Source: Algicola sp. (GTDB lineage Bacteria; Bacteroidota; Bacteroidia; Flavobacteriales; Flavobacteriaceae). From it: 46,031 nucleotides of DNA. Below, piece after piece: positions 7,778 through 17,828 of this stretch. Under the pieces are notes generated by a model, which was given only the letters and a program-made list of their open reading frames with translations, searched no databases and was not told the DNA's origin. How positions within the stretch are numbered: the stretch's first letter is position 1; every line of letters starts with the position of its first letter. The stretch is taken from contig JAAEZL010000007.1 of NCBI GenBank assembly GCA_018222875.1, positions 6,037 through 52,067 of the forward strand, written 5' to 3'. Both the position numbers and the translations under genes were made by a program.

Positions 7778-9109
7778 TTACTCAGCGTTATCTAAAAAAT
7801 CTTTGACACGCTCAGTTAATTTATCTAAGAACGATTTACGCTCTTTCTTTGGCTGTGGAATGTGTTCTTCTTGAGTTGTCGATTCTTCAGAATGCTCTTC
7901 ACTAGCGAGCTCCAATTCTTCAACTTCCTTTTCAACACGTTTGCGTTCCTGGCGTTTTAAACCATCCATTACCAATCCAACAGCTGTTGCAAATAACGGA
8001 CTAGCGATATCATCATCACTATTTCCTGCTAAATGCTCATTAGGATAACCTATTCTGGTATCCATTCCTGTTATGTATTCAACCAATTGCTTTAAGTGTT
8101 TTAACTGGCTTCCTCCTCCTGTTAATACAATACCTGCAATTAATTTCTTCTTTTGTTCTTCGTGACCATAATTCTTGATCTCCACATAAACCTGCTCAAC
8201 AATTTCCACAACCCTTGCGTGTATAATTTTGGACAAGTTTTTCAACGTGATTTCTTTAGGCTCACGACCACGTAATCCGGGAATTGACACAATTTCATTG
8301 TCTTTATTTTCTCCTGGCCAGGCTGAACCAAATTTTACCTTTAGTAATTCTGCCTGTTTTTCAATGATTGAACATCCTTCTTTAATATCTTCAGTAACCA
8401 CATTTCCTCCAAAAGGAATCACTGCTGTATGACGAATAATTCCATCTTTAAAGACAGCCAAATCGGTTGTTCCTCCACCTATATCAATTAAAGCAACACC
8501 TGCTTCTTTTTCTTCCTGACTCAATACTGCATTTGCTGATGCTAGAGGCTCTAAGGTGATGCCTTCAAGCTCTAAACCTGAACTTTTAACACAGCGACCA
8601 ATATTTCTGATGGACGACACCTGTCCGACAACCACATGAAAATTTGCTTCTAATCGTCCGCCATACATTCCTATAGGTTCTTTGATTTCTGGCTGACCAT
8701 CAATTTTATATTCTTGTGGTAACACGTGAATGATTTCTTCACCAGGCAACATAACCAGTTTATGTACTTGGTTAATTAACCTGTCAATATCATCTTCATC
8801 AATTACTAATTCAGAATTAGCTCTGGTGATATAGTCACTATGTTGTAAACTTCTGATGTGCTGACCAGCGATGCCAACGGTTACATCTTCTATTTTTAAT
8901 CCAGCCTCAGCTTCTGCTTCTTGTACTGCTTGCTGAATGGATTGTATGGTTTGTGTAATATTATTAACGACACCTCTGTGTACACCTAAGCTTTTGGACT
9001 TACCAATACCCAAAATTTCTGCCTTCCCATATTCGTTCTTACGACCAATCATTGCCACAATTTTTGTGGTTCCGATGTCTAATCCTACTGAAATTTTACT
9101 ATTCTCCAT
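7778..9109 (-). CDS. ftsA: cell division protein FtsA
   Basis: VGLDIGTTKIVAMIG, IDIGGGTTDLAVF, VLTGGGSQLKHL actin-like motifs; next to ftsZ. Confidence 0.97.
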   Translation of the reverse strand: MENSKISVGLDIGTTKIVAMIGRKNEYGKAEILGIGKSKSLGVHRGVVNNITQTIQSIQQAVQEAEAEAGLKIEDVTVGIAGQHIRSLQHSDYITRANSELVIDEDDIDRLINQVHKLVMLPGEEIIHVLPQEYKIDGQPEIKEPIGMYGGRLEANFHVVVGQVSSIRNIGRCVKSSGLELEGITLEPLASANAVLSQEEKEAGVALIDIGGGTTDLAVFKDGIIRHTAVIPFGGNVVTEDIKEGCSIIEKQAELLKVKFGSAWPGENKDNEIVSIPGLRGREPKEITLKNLSKIIHARVVEIVEQVYVEIKNYGHEEQKKKLIAGIVLTGGGSQLKHLKQLVEYITGMDTRIGYPNEHLAGNSDDDIASPLFATAVGLVMDGLKRQERKRVEKEVEELELASEEHSEESTTQEEHIPQPKKERKSFLDKLTERVKDFLDNAE

Positions 9110-9112
9110 TAC

Positions 9113-9832
9113 TTATTTTTTGGTGCAAATAACTTGCTTATCAAACTTTAAATTCACTACGCTATAATTGTCTAACATTTTGTCTTTCATTGCTTTTAAA
9201 TAAAACGCCTTAAGATTATTTATTTTTTTATCTAGCAGATTTAAACTTCCTAAATGGACTTTAAAATCGGCATTACGTAATCTTAAATCGATGGACTGAT
9301 CTTCATTTTGATGAATTTCAACCACATGTTTTTTTAAAAACTCATCCACTTTAACTTTTTGGGCTACGGTGAATACATTTGACAAGTTATTTTTTTCAAT
9401 TGCTCCTGTTACTAAAGGTACACGTGCTGTGTAATTTGTTGATAAAGGCATATAAGATCCTTGATCATCGATGTAATAGGACGCATTTGTACTTACTCTT
9501 GCTATAGGTTTTTTTTGTTCAATACTTGCAGTGATTGAGCCATCAACACTCATAAACACTTGCGCTTTCTTAATCATTGGGTTGGAGTTCAGGGCAGTTT
9601 CCAACGCGTTCAAATCTATAATATCTTTAGGCTTATTCGTAACACTCTCCTGATTTTGTATTAACAATTTACTAACAGTCTCATGAGTTACAAACAGATT
9701 ATCACTTCCCACAAATTGAATCATCGGAGCACTTACGGTTCGGCTTGAATTTCTAATCGATGAAAATGCGAATAAGAACCCAACAAGCAGCACCAATAAA
9801 AAGACCTTTATGTAATTATAATTAACTCGCAA
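9113..9832 (-). CDS. ftsQ: cell division protein FtsQ/DivIB
   Basis: N-terminal TM, POTRA-like region, position between murC and ftsA. Confidence 0.88.
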   Translation of the reverse strand: MRVNYNYIKVFLLVLLVGFLFAFSSIRNSSRTVSAPMIQFVGSDNLFVTHETVSKLLIQNQESVTNKPKDIIDLNALETALNSNPMIKKAQVFMSVDGSITASIEQKKPIARVSTNASYYIDDQGSYMPLSTNYTARVPLVTGAIEKNNLSNVFTVAQKVKVDEFLKKHVVEIHQNEDQSIDLRLRNADFKVHLGSLNLLDKKINNLKAFYLKAMKDKMLDNYSVVNLKFDKQVICTKK

Positions 9833-11174
9833 CGCTTAATGCTTCTTTAATATGTTTAACTTCTTCTCCAATATCTCCAGCTCCTATAGTTAATACGACA
9901 TGTGCTGAAGATGCTTTTATATGTTGAATTAATTCTGATTTCTGAATTAATGACTTGTTTGTATTATCAATCTTATTTAGTAACCATTCTGAAGTGATTC
10001 CTTCAATTGGTAACTCTCTGGCAGGATATATATCCAACAAAACGATCTCATCAAAGCGAGATAAACTTTTGGCAAAATCATCTCCAAAATCTTTAGTTCT
10101 ACTGAATAAATGTGGCTGAAAAATAGCAAGTACTTTTTTACCTGGATACATTTCTCTAACCGCCTGATGTACCGCATTGATCTCTTCAGGATGATGTGCA
10201 TAATCATCAATAAACACTAAATTTTCGCTTTTAATCTGATAGGTAAATCTGCGTTTCACACCTTTGTACGATGCTAACGCTTTGGCGAGCTGTGGTTTAG
10301 GGATTCCGTATTCTACAGTCATCGCCAAGGCAATTAAAGCATTCGACAGATTGTGTCTACCAGGTAGGCTAAATTTAAAATCTTCGAGTAGTGCATTTGG
10401 TGTTTTAACATCAAATACATAGCTACCATTTACTATTTTTATGTTTTGAACGGAATAATCTGAATCGTCTTCGATGCCATAAGTAATCCCTTTTACTGGC
10501 AATCCGTTTTTCACGAATAATTTTCCGTTTGGTTTTATTTTTTTTGAAAAATCCTCAAAGGATTTTACCAATTCTGAAGCATCACCATAAATATCTAAGT
10601 GATCTGCATCCATTGAAGTGATGCAGGCAAAATCTGGTGAAAGTGTTAAAAACGAACGATCAAATTCGTCGGCTTCAACAACGGTTACATCAGTTCCATT
10701 CAGAATAAGATTAGAGTTGTAATTTTCGCTAATTCCGCCTAAAAATGCCGTTACTTTAACATTACAGGCATTGAGCAAATGACCCAAAATACTTGTCGTA
10801 GTTGTTTTACCATGAGTTCCTGCAACAGCCATGCAAAATGTTTGTTTTGTAATTTCACCTAAAACAGTCGAACGCTTTAAAACCTTAAAGTCATTCGACA
10901 TGAAATAATTTAATTCGCTATGATCTTTTGGAATTGCAGGTGTGTAAACGACAAGTGTATGTTCTTTACTTAAAAAAGGAGCTTCGATTAGACTGATATT
11001 ATCTTCAAAATGAATAGAAATTCCTAAATCTTCAAGAACTACTGTGATATCCGTTTTGGTTTTGTCATAACCAGCAACGTTCATATCATTCGCCACAAAA
11101 TAACGTGCTAAGGCACTCATGCCAATGCCTCCAATGCCTATAAAATAAACGTTATTTATCTGGTTCAAATTCAT
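9822..11174 (-). CDS. murC: UDP-N-acetylmuramate--L-alanine ligase
   Basis: YFIGIGGIGMSALARYF, AGTHGKTTTTS, DDYAHHPEEI motifs. Confidence 0.97.
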   Translation of the reverse strand: MNLNQINNVYFIGIGGIGMSALARYFVANDMNVAGYDKTKTDITVVLEDLGISIHFEDNISLIEAPFLSKEHTLVVYTPAIPKDHSELNYFMSNDFKVLKRSTVLGEITKQTFCMAVAGTHGKTTTTSILGHLLNACNVKVTAFLGGISENYNSNLILNGTDVTVVEADEFDRSFLTLSPDFACITSMDADHLDIYGDASELVKSFEDFSKKIKPNGKLFVKNGLPVKGITYGIEDDSDYSVQNIKIVNGSYVFDVKTPNALLEDFKFSLPGRHNLSNALIALAMTVEYGIPKPQLAKALASYKGVKRRFTYQIKSENLVFIDDYAHHPEEINAVHQAVREMYPGKKVLAIFQPHLFSRTKDFGDDFAKSLSRFDEIVLLDIYPARELPIEGITSEWLLNKIDNTNKSLIQKSELIQHIKASSAHVVLTIGAGDIGEEVKHIKEALSVAS

Positions 11175-11221
11175 TTCTTATTTCTGCTAAAGCAAAGCTT
11201 ATTATTTATTTTTCTTTATGG

Positions 11222-11242
11222 ATTCCACATCAAGTGCGGAAT
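11222..11242. repeat. REP-like hairpin ATTCCACA-TCAAG-TGCGGAAT
   Basis: 8-bp arms with one mismatch around a TCAAG loop in the murC-murG gap; same design at 15042 and 38481. Confidence 0.65.
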
Positions 11243-11253
11243 GACACATAGTT

Positions 11254-12357
11254 TTAATTTTTATTCTTATTCAGAAGCTTTTCCACTTCGTCTGCTATAT
11301 CATTTGTGGCATTTACTAATGCCAATCCTTTAATATTTTTACTTAAAACCTCTCTTTTTTCTCTGGAATTCAGCAATTCTGAAAACACATTTTCAAATTG
11401 ACCATCTAAATCACTTTCTTTAATCAAAACAGCTGCATCCTTATCAGCAACAGCCTTTGCATTTTTAGTTTGATGATCTTCAGCTACATTAGGCGACGGA
11501 ATAAAAATAACCGGCTTTCCAACGACACAAAGTTCAGATACAGAACTTGCTCCAGCTCTCGAAATAATAATATCTGCAGCTGCATAAGCCATATCCATAG
11601 TGTTTAAAAAGGCATGCACCTGAATGTGATCTAATTTGTTGTACTGCTTATAATGTTGATAGTATAACTTACCACACTGCCAAATCAACTGCACATTAAG
11701 TGACTTAAAATAGTCCAGCTTACTTTCTATGAGTTCATTGATTCGTCTCGCACCTAAACTTCCGCCTAAAACCAGAAGTGTATGCTTGCTATGAATTAAT
11801 GTAAATGCGTCTTTTCCCTGTATATGCTTGTGTTCAACATCCAACAAATCTTTACGAATCGGGTTTCCTGTTAGTATGATTTTTTCTTTTGGAAAGAATT
11901 TTTCTAAGCCTTCATAAGCCACACAAATGGTATTTACTGTTTTACCCAAAAGTTTATTCGTAATTCCAGGATATGAATTTTGCTCCTGAATTAAACTGGG
12001 AATTCCTTTTGAAGATGCTACTTTCAATAATGGTCCACTTGCAAAACCTCCTGTTCCGATGGCGACATCAGGTTTAAATGTATTGATGATTTTTCTTGAT
12101 TTTAATAAGCTTGCTATTAATTTGAATGGGAACATCAAATTTTTCAAAGTCAGCTTACGCTGAAGTCCGGAAATCCATAAGCCTTCAATTTTATAACCAG
12201 CCTGAGGCACTTTTTCCATTTCCATACGATCGGAAGCTCCAACAAATAAAAACTCTGCATCTGGAAAACGAGATTTCAATTCATTTGCAATAGCAATCGC
12301 AGGATAGATATGACCTCCTGTTCCTCCTCCAGACAATATGATTTTATAGTTACTCAT
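11254..12357 (-). CDS. murG: undecaprenyldiphospho-muramoylpentapeptide beta-N-acetylglucosaminyltransferase
   Basis: [47 protein letters not shown]. Confidence 0.97.
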   Translation of the reverse strand: MSNYKIILSGGGTGGHIYPAIAIANELKSRFPDAEFLFVGASDRMEMEKVPQAGYKIEGLWISGLQRKLTLKNLMFPFKLIASLLKSRKIINTFKPDVAIGTGGFASGPLLKVASSKGIPSLIQEQNSYPGITNKLLGKTVNTICVAYEGLEKFFPKEKIILTGNPIRKDLLDVEHKHIQGKDAFTLIHSKHTLLVLGGSLGARRINELIESKLDYFKSLNVQLIWQCGKLYYQHYKQYNKLDHIQVHAFLNTMDMAYAAADIIISRAGASSVSELCVVGKPVIFIPSPNVAEDHQTKNAKAVADKDAAVLIKESDLDGQFENVFSELLNSREKREVLSKNIKGLALVNATNDIADEVEKLLNKNKN

Positions 12358-13550
12358 TAAATAGTTTCACTTAATATTTCAAGTGGATTATCTTCATTAA
12401 TTTCTTGTTCTTTTATTTCTTCACGTTTTGCACTTACACTTAATACAATTCCGATAGCCAGGCAAGTCATCCAGATTGATGTTCCTCCACTACTAATTAG
12501 TGGTAATGTTTGTCCGGTAACCGGAAATAACTCAACTGCAACAGCCATGTTTATCAGAGCCTGAAAAACGATTGGCAGTCCGACACCCAAGACTAATAAT
12601 TTCCCAAAAACGGTATCAGATTTTTGAGATACGATGACTATTCTAAACAATAACCAGGAATACATCACGAGTAAAAACAGGCCACCAATTAATCCGTATT
12701 CTTCAATAATAATGGCGAAAATAAAATCTGATGAGGATTGTGGTAAAAAGTTCTTTTGCACACTTTTTCCTGGTCCTACACCTTGAATTCCGCCAGAGGC
12801 AATCGCTATTTTAGCTTTTTCAATTTGATAATCAGCTTCCGTATCTTCTCCGTTTGAAAAATTTTCAATTCGGCTCATCCAGGTATCGACACGATTTGGC
12901 ATGGCATCAGGAAAAGCTTTTGCCACCAATATAAAAAGCGACAGTGCAATGATTCCTGTTCCTATAATCACTGCTAGATATTTAATAGGATAGCCTCCAA
13001 TAAACGCTAACATCATTACCATTAGGAACATAATCGCTGTTGTGGAAAAATTAGCAGGTAAAATAAGTATCAGCACAAAAAACACAGGTGTCCAAAGCGG
13101 TAATAAGGTTTCTTTAAAAGATACATTACGATCTTGAATTTTAGATAAATATCGTGCTACATAAACCATTAACACAACAGCTGCAAGGGTTGACGTTTGG
13201 AATGACATACCCACGAACGGTATTTGAATCCATCGGCTTGCATTGGCTCCGTCAATAGTTGTTCCCTGAAGCATTGTCACAATAAGCAACACCAAGACTA
13301 TTGGAATCATGACCATTGACAATCCTCTGAAATAACGATACGGAATTTTATGAACACCATACATAATTGCAAACCCTAAAAAGAGATGCATGAAATGTTT
13401 GATGAAAAATCCGAAAGTATTCCCTGAACCTCCAACATAAGCTAGATTACTTGCTGCACTATACACAGGAAGGAATGAGAAAATTGCCAGTAACGCAGCA
13501 ATTGCCCAAATTAATCGATCTCCTTTTATGTTTTTAAATAGTGTTTGCAT
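12357..13550 (-). CDS. ftsW: SEDS protein FtsW/RodA family
   Basis: Polytopic protein with [16 protein letters not shown] and [13 protein letters not shown] signatures; dcw position. Confidence 0.94.
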   Translation of the reverse strand: MQTLFKNIKGDRLIWAIAALLAIFSFLPVYSAASNLAYVGGSGNTFGFFIKHFMHLFLGFAIMYGVHKIPYRYFRGLSMVMIPIVLVLLIVTMLQGTTIDGANASRWIQIPFVGMSFQTSTLAAVVLMVYVARYLSKIQDRNVSFKETLLPLWTPVFFVLILILPANFSTTAIMFLMVMMLAFIGGYPIKYLAVIIGTGIIALSLFILVAKAFPDAMPNRVDTWMSRIENFSNGEDTEADYQIEKAKIAIASGGIQGVGPGKSVQKNFLPQSSSDFIFAIIIEEYGLIGGLFLLVMYSWLLFRIVIVSQKSDTVFGKLLVLGVGLPIVFQALINMAVAVELFPVTGQTLPLISSGGTSIWMTCLAIGIVLSVSAKREEIKEQEINEDNPLEILSETI

Positions 13551-13650
13551 CCCATCTGTCGCTCTGCGACATCTTCCCGTAGGGAAGAGTTATTTAATTT
13601 TATTAAGGTTTTCCTCATCAGTTTCTTCCCCTTGGGAAGATTAAGATGGG
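13551..13650. repeat. composite REP-like element in murD-ftsW gap
   Basis: CCCATCT...AGATGGG ends enclosing hairpins GTCGC-TCT-GCGAC, TCTTCCC-GTA-GGGAAGA and TCTTCCC-CTT-GGGAAGA. Confidence 0.75.
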
Positions 13651-13653
13651 ATT

Positions 13654-14991
13654 TTATAAATTTCTAACTGCGTTTTTAAATTGGCGACCTCTATCTTCAT
13701 AGTTTTCGAACAAATCAAAACTTGCACATGCAGGTGACAACAATACGTTTTCACCAGCTTCAGCAATTTTATAAGCGATTTTTACAGCTTCACTCATGTA
13801 TTGAGTTTCAACAATGATATCGACCATATTTCCAAAATTCTTCATAAGCTTTTCATTATCTACTCCTAAGCAAATGATAGCTTTTACTTTTTCATTTACA
13901 AACTGAAATAATTCCTGATAATCATTCCCTTTATCTTGTCCGCCAACAATCCATACGGTTGGAGCATCCATACTCTCCAAAGCATAATATGTGGCATTCA
14001 CATTTGTAGCTTTTGAGTCATTAATGTATTGTACTTTATTAATTTTAAGCACATGCTCCAGGCGATGCTCTACGCCTTGAAAATTTTCTAAACTTTCTCG
14101 AATGGTTTGCTTTCTTATTTTTAATAAGTGCGCTACTGTTGAAGCAGCCATTGCGTTTTTAATGTTGTGTTTTCCTTCTAATGCTAAATTTGCTGTTGGC
14201 ATAATTATCTGGTTGTTATCTATTGTTATTTTTATATTGTTTTGATCTAAATACGCGCCATTTTCAATTTTTTTTGTCATTGAAAATGGCAATAATGTGG
14301 ATTGAACAGGATGTTGCTGTAACCAGGATGCGATGACCTTATCATCAGCATCGTAAATGAAATAATCTTCATTTGTCTGGTTTTCAGCTATCTTGAACTT
14401 TGAAGCGATATAATTTTCAAAAACGTAATCATATCGATCTAAATGGTCTGGTGTGATGTTTAGTAAAACGGCAATTTTTGGTTGAAACGTTTCGATGTCA
14501 TCCAACTGAAAACTGCTGACTTCAAGCACATAGTTTGGATAATTTTTTTCTAATATTTGTTTAGCGAAACTATCACCAATATTACCAGCTAACCCAACAC
14601 TTAATTCTTGTTTTAACAGATGATACGTCAAACTAGCAGTAGTAGTTTTACCATTACTACCTGTAATTGCTACCAAAGTGGCATCTGTAAAATTTGATGC
14701 AAATTCTATTTCAGAAACGACCTTAATTCCTTTTGCTCTAATGTCTTTAATTAGTTGTGCTTTATCAGGAATACCTGGACTTTTCATTACTACATCTGCA
14801 TTTAGAATGTTTGCATCTGTATGCTGACCATCTTCAAATTCAATCGCATTATGTATAAGAACTTCTTTGTACTTTTCTTTTATGATTCCTTTGTCTGAAA
14901 CAAAAACGTCATAGCCTTTATCTTTTCCTAAAAGCGCTGTACCAACACCACTTTCTCCTCCTCCAAGTATGACTAATTTTTCTTTCTTCAT
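13654..14991 (-). CDS. murD: UDP-N-acetylmuramoyl-L-alanine--D-glutamate ligase
   Basis: LGGGESGVGTALLG, ITGSNGKTTTASL, INDSKATNVNAT. Confidence 0.97.
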   Translation of the reverse strand: MKKEKLVILGGGESGVGTALLGKDKGYDVFVSDKGIIKEKYKEVLIHNAIEFEDGQHTDANILNADVVMKSPGIPDKAQLIKDIRAKGIKVVSEIEFASNFTDATLVAITGSNGKTTTASLTYHLLKQELSVGLAGNIGDSFAKQILEKNYPNYVLEVSSFQLDDIETFQPKIAVLLNITPDHLDRYDYVFENYIASKFKIAENQTNEDYFIYDADDKVIASWLQQHPVQSTLLPFSMTKKIENGAYLDQNNIKITIDNNQIIMPTANLALEGKHNIKNAMAASTVAHLLKIRKQTIRESLENFQGVEHRLEHVLKINKVQYINDSKATNVNATYYALESMDAPTVWIVGGQDKGNDYQELFQFVNEKVKAIICLGVDNEKLMKNFGNMVDIIVETQYMSEAVKIAYKIAEAGENVLLSPACASFDLFENYEDRGRQFKNAVRNL

Positions 14992-15001
14992 TTATGGTGT
15001 C

Positions 15002-15062
15002 ATTCTGCGTTATGATACAGAATCTATTAACTTTCTATTGGATTCCGCATCAAGTACGGAAT
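15002..15062. repeat. two REP-like hairpins in murD-mraY gap
   Basis: ATTCTG...CAGAAT (15002-15023) and ATTCCGCA-TCAAG-TACGGAAT (15042-15062). Confidence 0.65.
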
Positions 15063-15070
15063 GACAACAT

Positions 15071-16306
15071 TTATCTTAATTTGAGAGTAACTATGGAGAG
15101 TATTGCCAGAAAAATTCCAACAATCCAAAACCTGGTTACTATTTTACTTTCATGATATCCTGACTTCTGATAATGGTGATGTAGAGGTGACATTTTAAAT
15201 ATGCGACGCCCTTCACCATATTTCTTCCTCGTATATTTGAACCAACTGACCTGCAAAATCACAGATAAGGATTCTGCGAAGAAAATTCCGCAAAGCAGAG
15301 GTATGAGCAATTCCTTTCGAACTGCAATAGCAATTACAGCTATAATTCCTCCAATAGTTAAGCTTCCAGTGTCTCCCATAAATACCTGAGCTGGATATGT
15401 ATTATACCACAAGAACCCAATGAGTGCTCCGACAAATGCTGCAATAAACACCACGAGTTCTCCTAATCTTGGAATAAACATCACATTGAGGTAATCGGAA
15501 AACACAATGTTTCCTGATATAAAAGCGAAAACAGCCAATGCAAATACAATTATTGCAGAACTACCTGCTGCCAGACCATCGATACCATCGGTAAGATTTG
15601 CACCATTTGAAACGGCTGTTACGATAAAAATTACAATAGGAATAAATACCAACCAGGCATAATTTTTATAACCATCTCCCAGCCATGATACCAATGTTGC
15701 ATAATCGAATTCATTGTCTTTTACAAACGGAATGGTTGTTTTTAACGATCTATTTTCTTCAGCAAAAAACTCTCCCGGAGAATTTTGAGTAATTAATTCA
15801 TTGGAGAAATCAGGATTAATTTTTTCTTGCTTAATGGTAACTCCAGGATGGAAATACATAATCGCTCCAACGAAAATTCCTAAACCTACCTGACCTAAAA
15901 CTTTAAATCGTCCTTTTAAACCTTCTTTATCTTTTTTGAATACTTTAATATAATCATCAATAAAGCCTATGAGTCCCATCCAAATGGTGGTTATAATAAG
16001 CATGATCACATATATATTATCTAATCTGGAAAGCAAAAGCACAGGAACCAATGTGGCTATAATGATGATGATTCCTCCCATTGTAGGCGTTCCTGCTTTT
16101 TCAACCTGACCTGCCAAACCTAAATCTCTGACGGTTTCACCAACTTGTTGCTTTTGTAAATATGTAATGATTTTCTTTCCGAAGATGGTAGAGAACAACA
16201 ACGACAAAATAATTGCTAAGGCAGCCCTAAATGTGATAAACTGAAACACACTTGCTCCTGGCAATTGATACTGTTGTTCTAAATATTCGAATAGATAATA
16301 TAACAT
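15071..16306 (-). CDS. mraY: phospho-N-acetylmuramoyl-pentapeptide-transferase
   Basis: [43 protein letters not shown]. Confidence 0.97.
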   Translation of the reverse strand: MLYYLFEYLEQQYQLPGASVFQFITFRAALAIILSLLFSTIFGKKIITYLQKQQVGETVRDLGLAGQVEKAGTPTMGGIIIIIATLVPVLLLSRLDNIYVIMLIITTIWMGLIGFIDDYIKVFKKDKEGLKGRFKVLGQVGLGIFVGAIMYFHPGVTIKQEKINPDFSNELITQNSPGEFFAEENRSLKTTIPFVKDNEFDYATLVSWLGDGYKNYAWLVFIPIVIFIVTAVSNGANLTDGIDGLAAGSSAIIVFALAVFAFISGNIVFSDYLNVMFIPRLGELVVFIAAFVGALIGFLWYNTYPAQVFMGDTGSLTIGGIIAVIAIAVRKELLIPLLCGIFFAESLSVILQVSWFKYTRKKYGEGRRIFKMSPLHHHYQKSGYHESKIVTRFWIVGIFLAILSIVTLKLR

Positions 16307-16364
16307 TGGTTAATTCACTTTTTTACATGTGTTACACTTTGCCTTGCTGAGTGACACTATGCGT

Positions 16365-17828
16365 TTATTTTTGTAATTGTTTTAAAAATTCATGAACGAT
16401 TTGATAATCATCAAAATCAAAACGCTCTCCTTTTATTTCCTGATAGGTTTCATGACCTTTTCCTGCTATTAAAATGATATCGTTCGGGCTTGCCATTTGA
16501 CAAGCTGTTTTTATCGCTTGCTTTCTATCGGTTATTGAAACTACTTTCTTAAAATTTTGAGGTTCAACTCCTTTTTCTATATCTTCAATAATTTGTTCTG
16601 GCATTTCGCTTCTGGGATTATCACTGGTAAAAATCACCTTAGTACTCAAAGCCGAAGCGATATGTCCCATTTTTGGACGTTTGGTTGCATCTCTATCTCC
16701 ACCACAGCCGACGACAGTTATCAACTCTTCATTTTTTGTACGAATGCTATTAATTGTTTCAAGCACATTTTTAAGTGCATCTGGTGTGTGTGCATAATCA
16801 ACAATAGCAGTGATTTTTTCTTCAGATATCAAATATTGAAAACGACCACTTACACTTTCTAATTCACTAATCAATCTGAGGATTTCGACTTTTTCCAGAC
16901 CTAACAAATCAGCAGCTCCATAAATAGCTGCAACATTATAAGCGTTAAAGGTTCCTATAAGTCTTGTCCATAATTCACTATCATTAAGCTTCAACAACAA
17001 TCCGCTTAATTCATTTTCAAGAACCTGAGCTTTGTAATCTGCATAGGTTTTTAATGCGTAGGTATATTTTTTAGCTTCAGTATTTTGCAACATTACCAAG
17101 CCATTTTTATCATCAATATTCACCAATGCGAAAACCTGTTTTGGCAAGTGATCGAAAAATGATTTCTTCACATCTCTGTATTCAGCAAACGTTTCATGAT
17201 AATCGAGATGATCGTGAGATAAATTAGTAAATACACCACCTTCAAACTGTAATCCTTCCGAGCGCTTTTGATGAATACCATGTGAGCTTACTTCCATAAA
17301 ACAAAACTCCACACCAGCATCATTCATCAACTTTAAATATTTATTAATGGTTAAAGAATCCGGAGTTGTATGCGTAGCTTTATATTCGGTATTATCAACC
17401 ATGATTTTCACAGTTGATAATAAGCCTACTTTATATCCTGCTTTTTTAAATAATTGATATAATAATGTTGTTACTGTTGTTTTTCCATTAGTACCAGTAA
17501 TACCAACTAATCTTAAATTACCAGAAGGATTGTTATAATAATTAGAAGCCATGAAAGCCAATGCGCTACTCGTATCTTCAACTTCTATATAGGTAATGCC
17601 GTTTTGCATATTATCTGGAAGTGCTTCACAAATAACAGCTGTTGCACCTTTGCTTAATGCCTTTTCGATGTAATCATGACCATCAACTGTAGACCCTTTA
17701 ACAGCTACAAAAACATCTCCATCTGATACTGCCCGAGAATCAAACTGAATGGTTTTCACATCAATGCTTGTGCTTCCAACAACTGCATTGATTTTAACCT
17801 TGTATAATATGTCTTTTAGTTCAGCCAT
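16365..17828 (-). CDS. murE: UDP-N-acetylmuramoyl-L-alanyl-D-glutamate--2,6-diaminopimelate ligase
   Basis: GITGTNGKTTVTTLLYQL, YAHTPDAL, TSDNPRSEMPEQI (DNPR motif for mDAP). Confidence 0.97.
   Translation of the reverse strand: MAELKDILYKVKINAVVGSTSIDVKTIQFDSRAVSDGDVFVAVKGSTVDGHDYIEKALSKGATAVICEALPDNMQNGITYIEVEDTSSALAFMASNYYNNPSGNLRLVGITGTNGKTTVTTLLYQLFKKAGYKVGLLSTVKIMVDNTEYKATHTTPDSLTINKYLKLMNDAGVEFCFMEVSSHGIHQKRSEGLQFEGGVFTNLSHDHLDYHETFAEYRDVKKSFFDHLPKQVFALVNIDDKNGLVMLQNTEAKKYTYALKTYADYKAQVLENELSGLLLKLNDSELWTRLIGTFNAYNVAAIYGAADLLGLEKVEILRLISELESVSGRFQYLISEEKITAIVDYAHTPDALKNVLETINSIRTKNEELITVVGCGGDRDATKRPKMGHIASALSTKVIFTSDNPRSEMPEQIIEDIEKGVEPQNFKKVVSITDRKQAIKTACQMASPNDIILIAGKGHETYQEIKGERFDFDDYQIVHEFLKQLQK

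Noticed and set aside
6573-9167. Plus-strand ORFs at 6573, 7285, 7609, 8229, 8937
   Set aside because: Antisense shadows of ftsZ/ftsA with no recognisable protein features.
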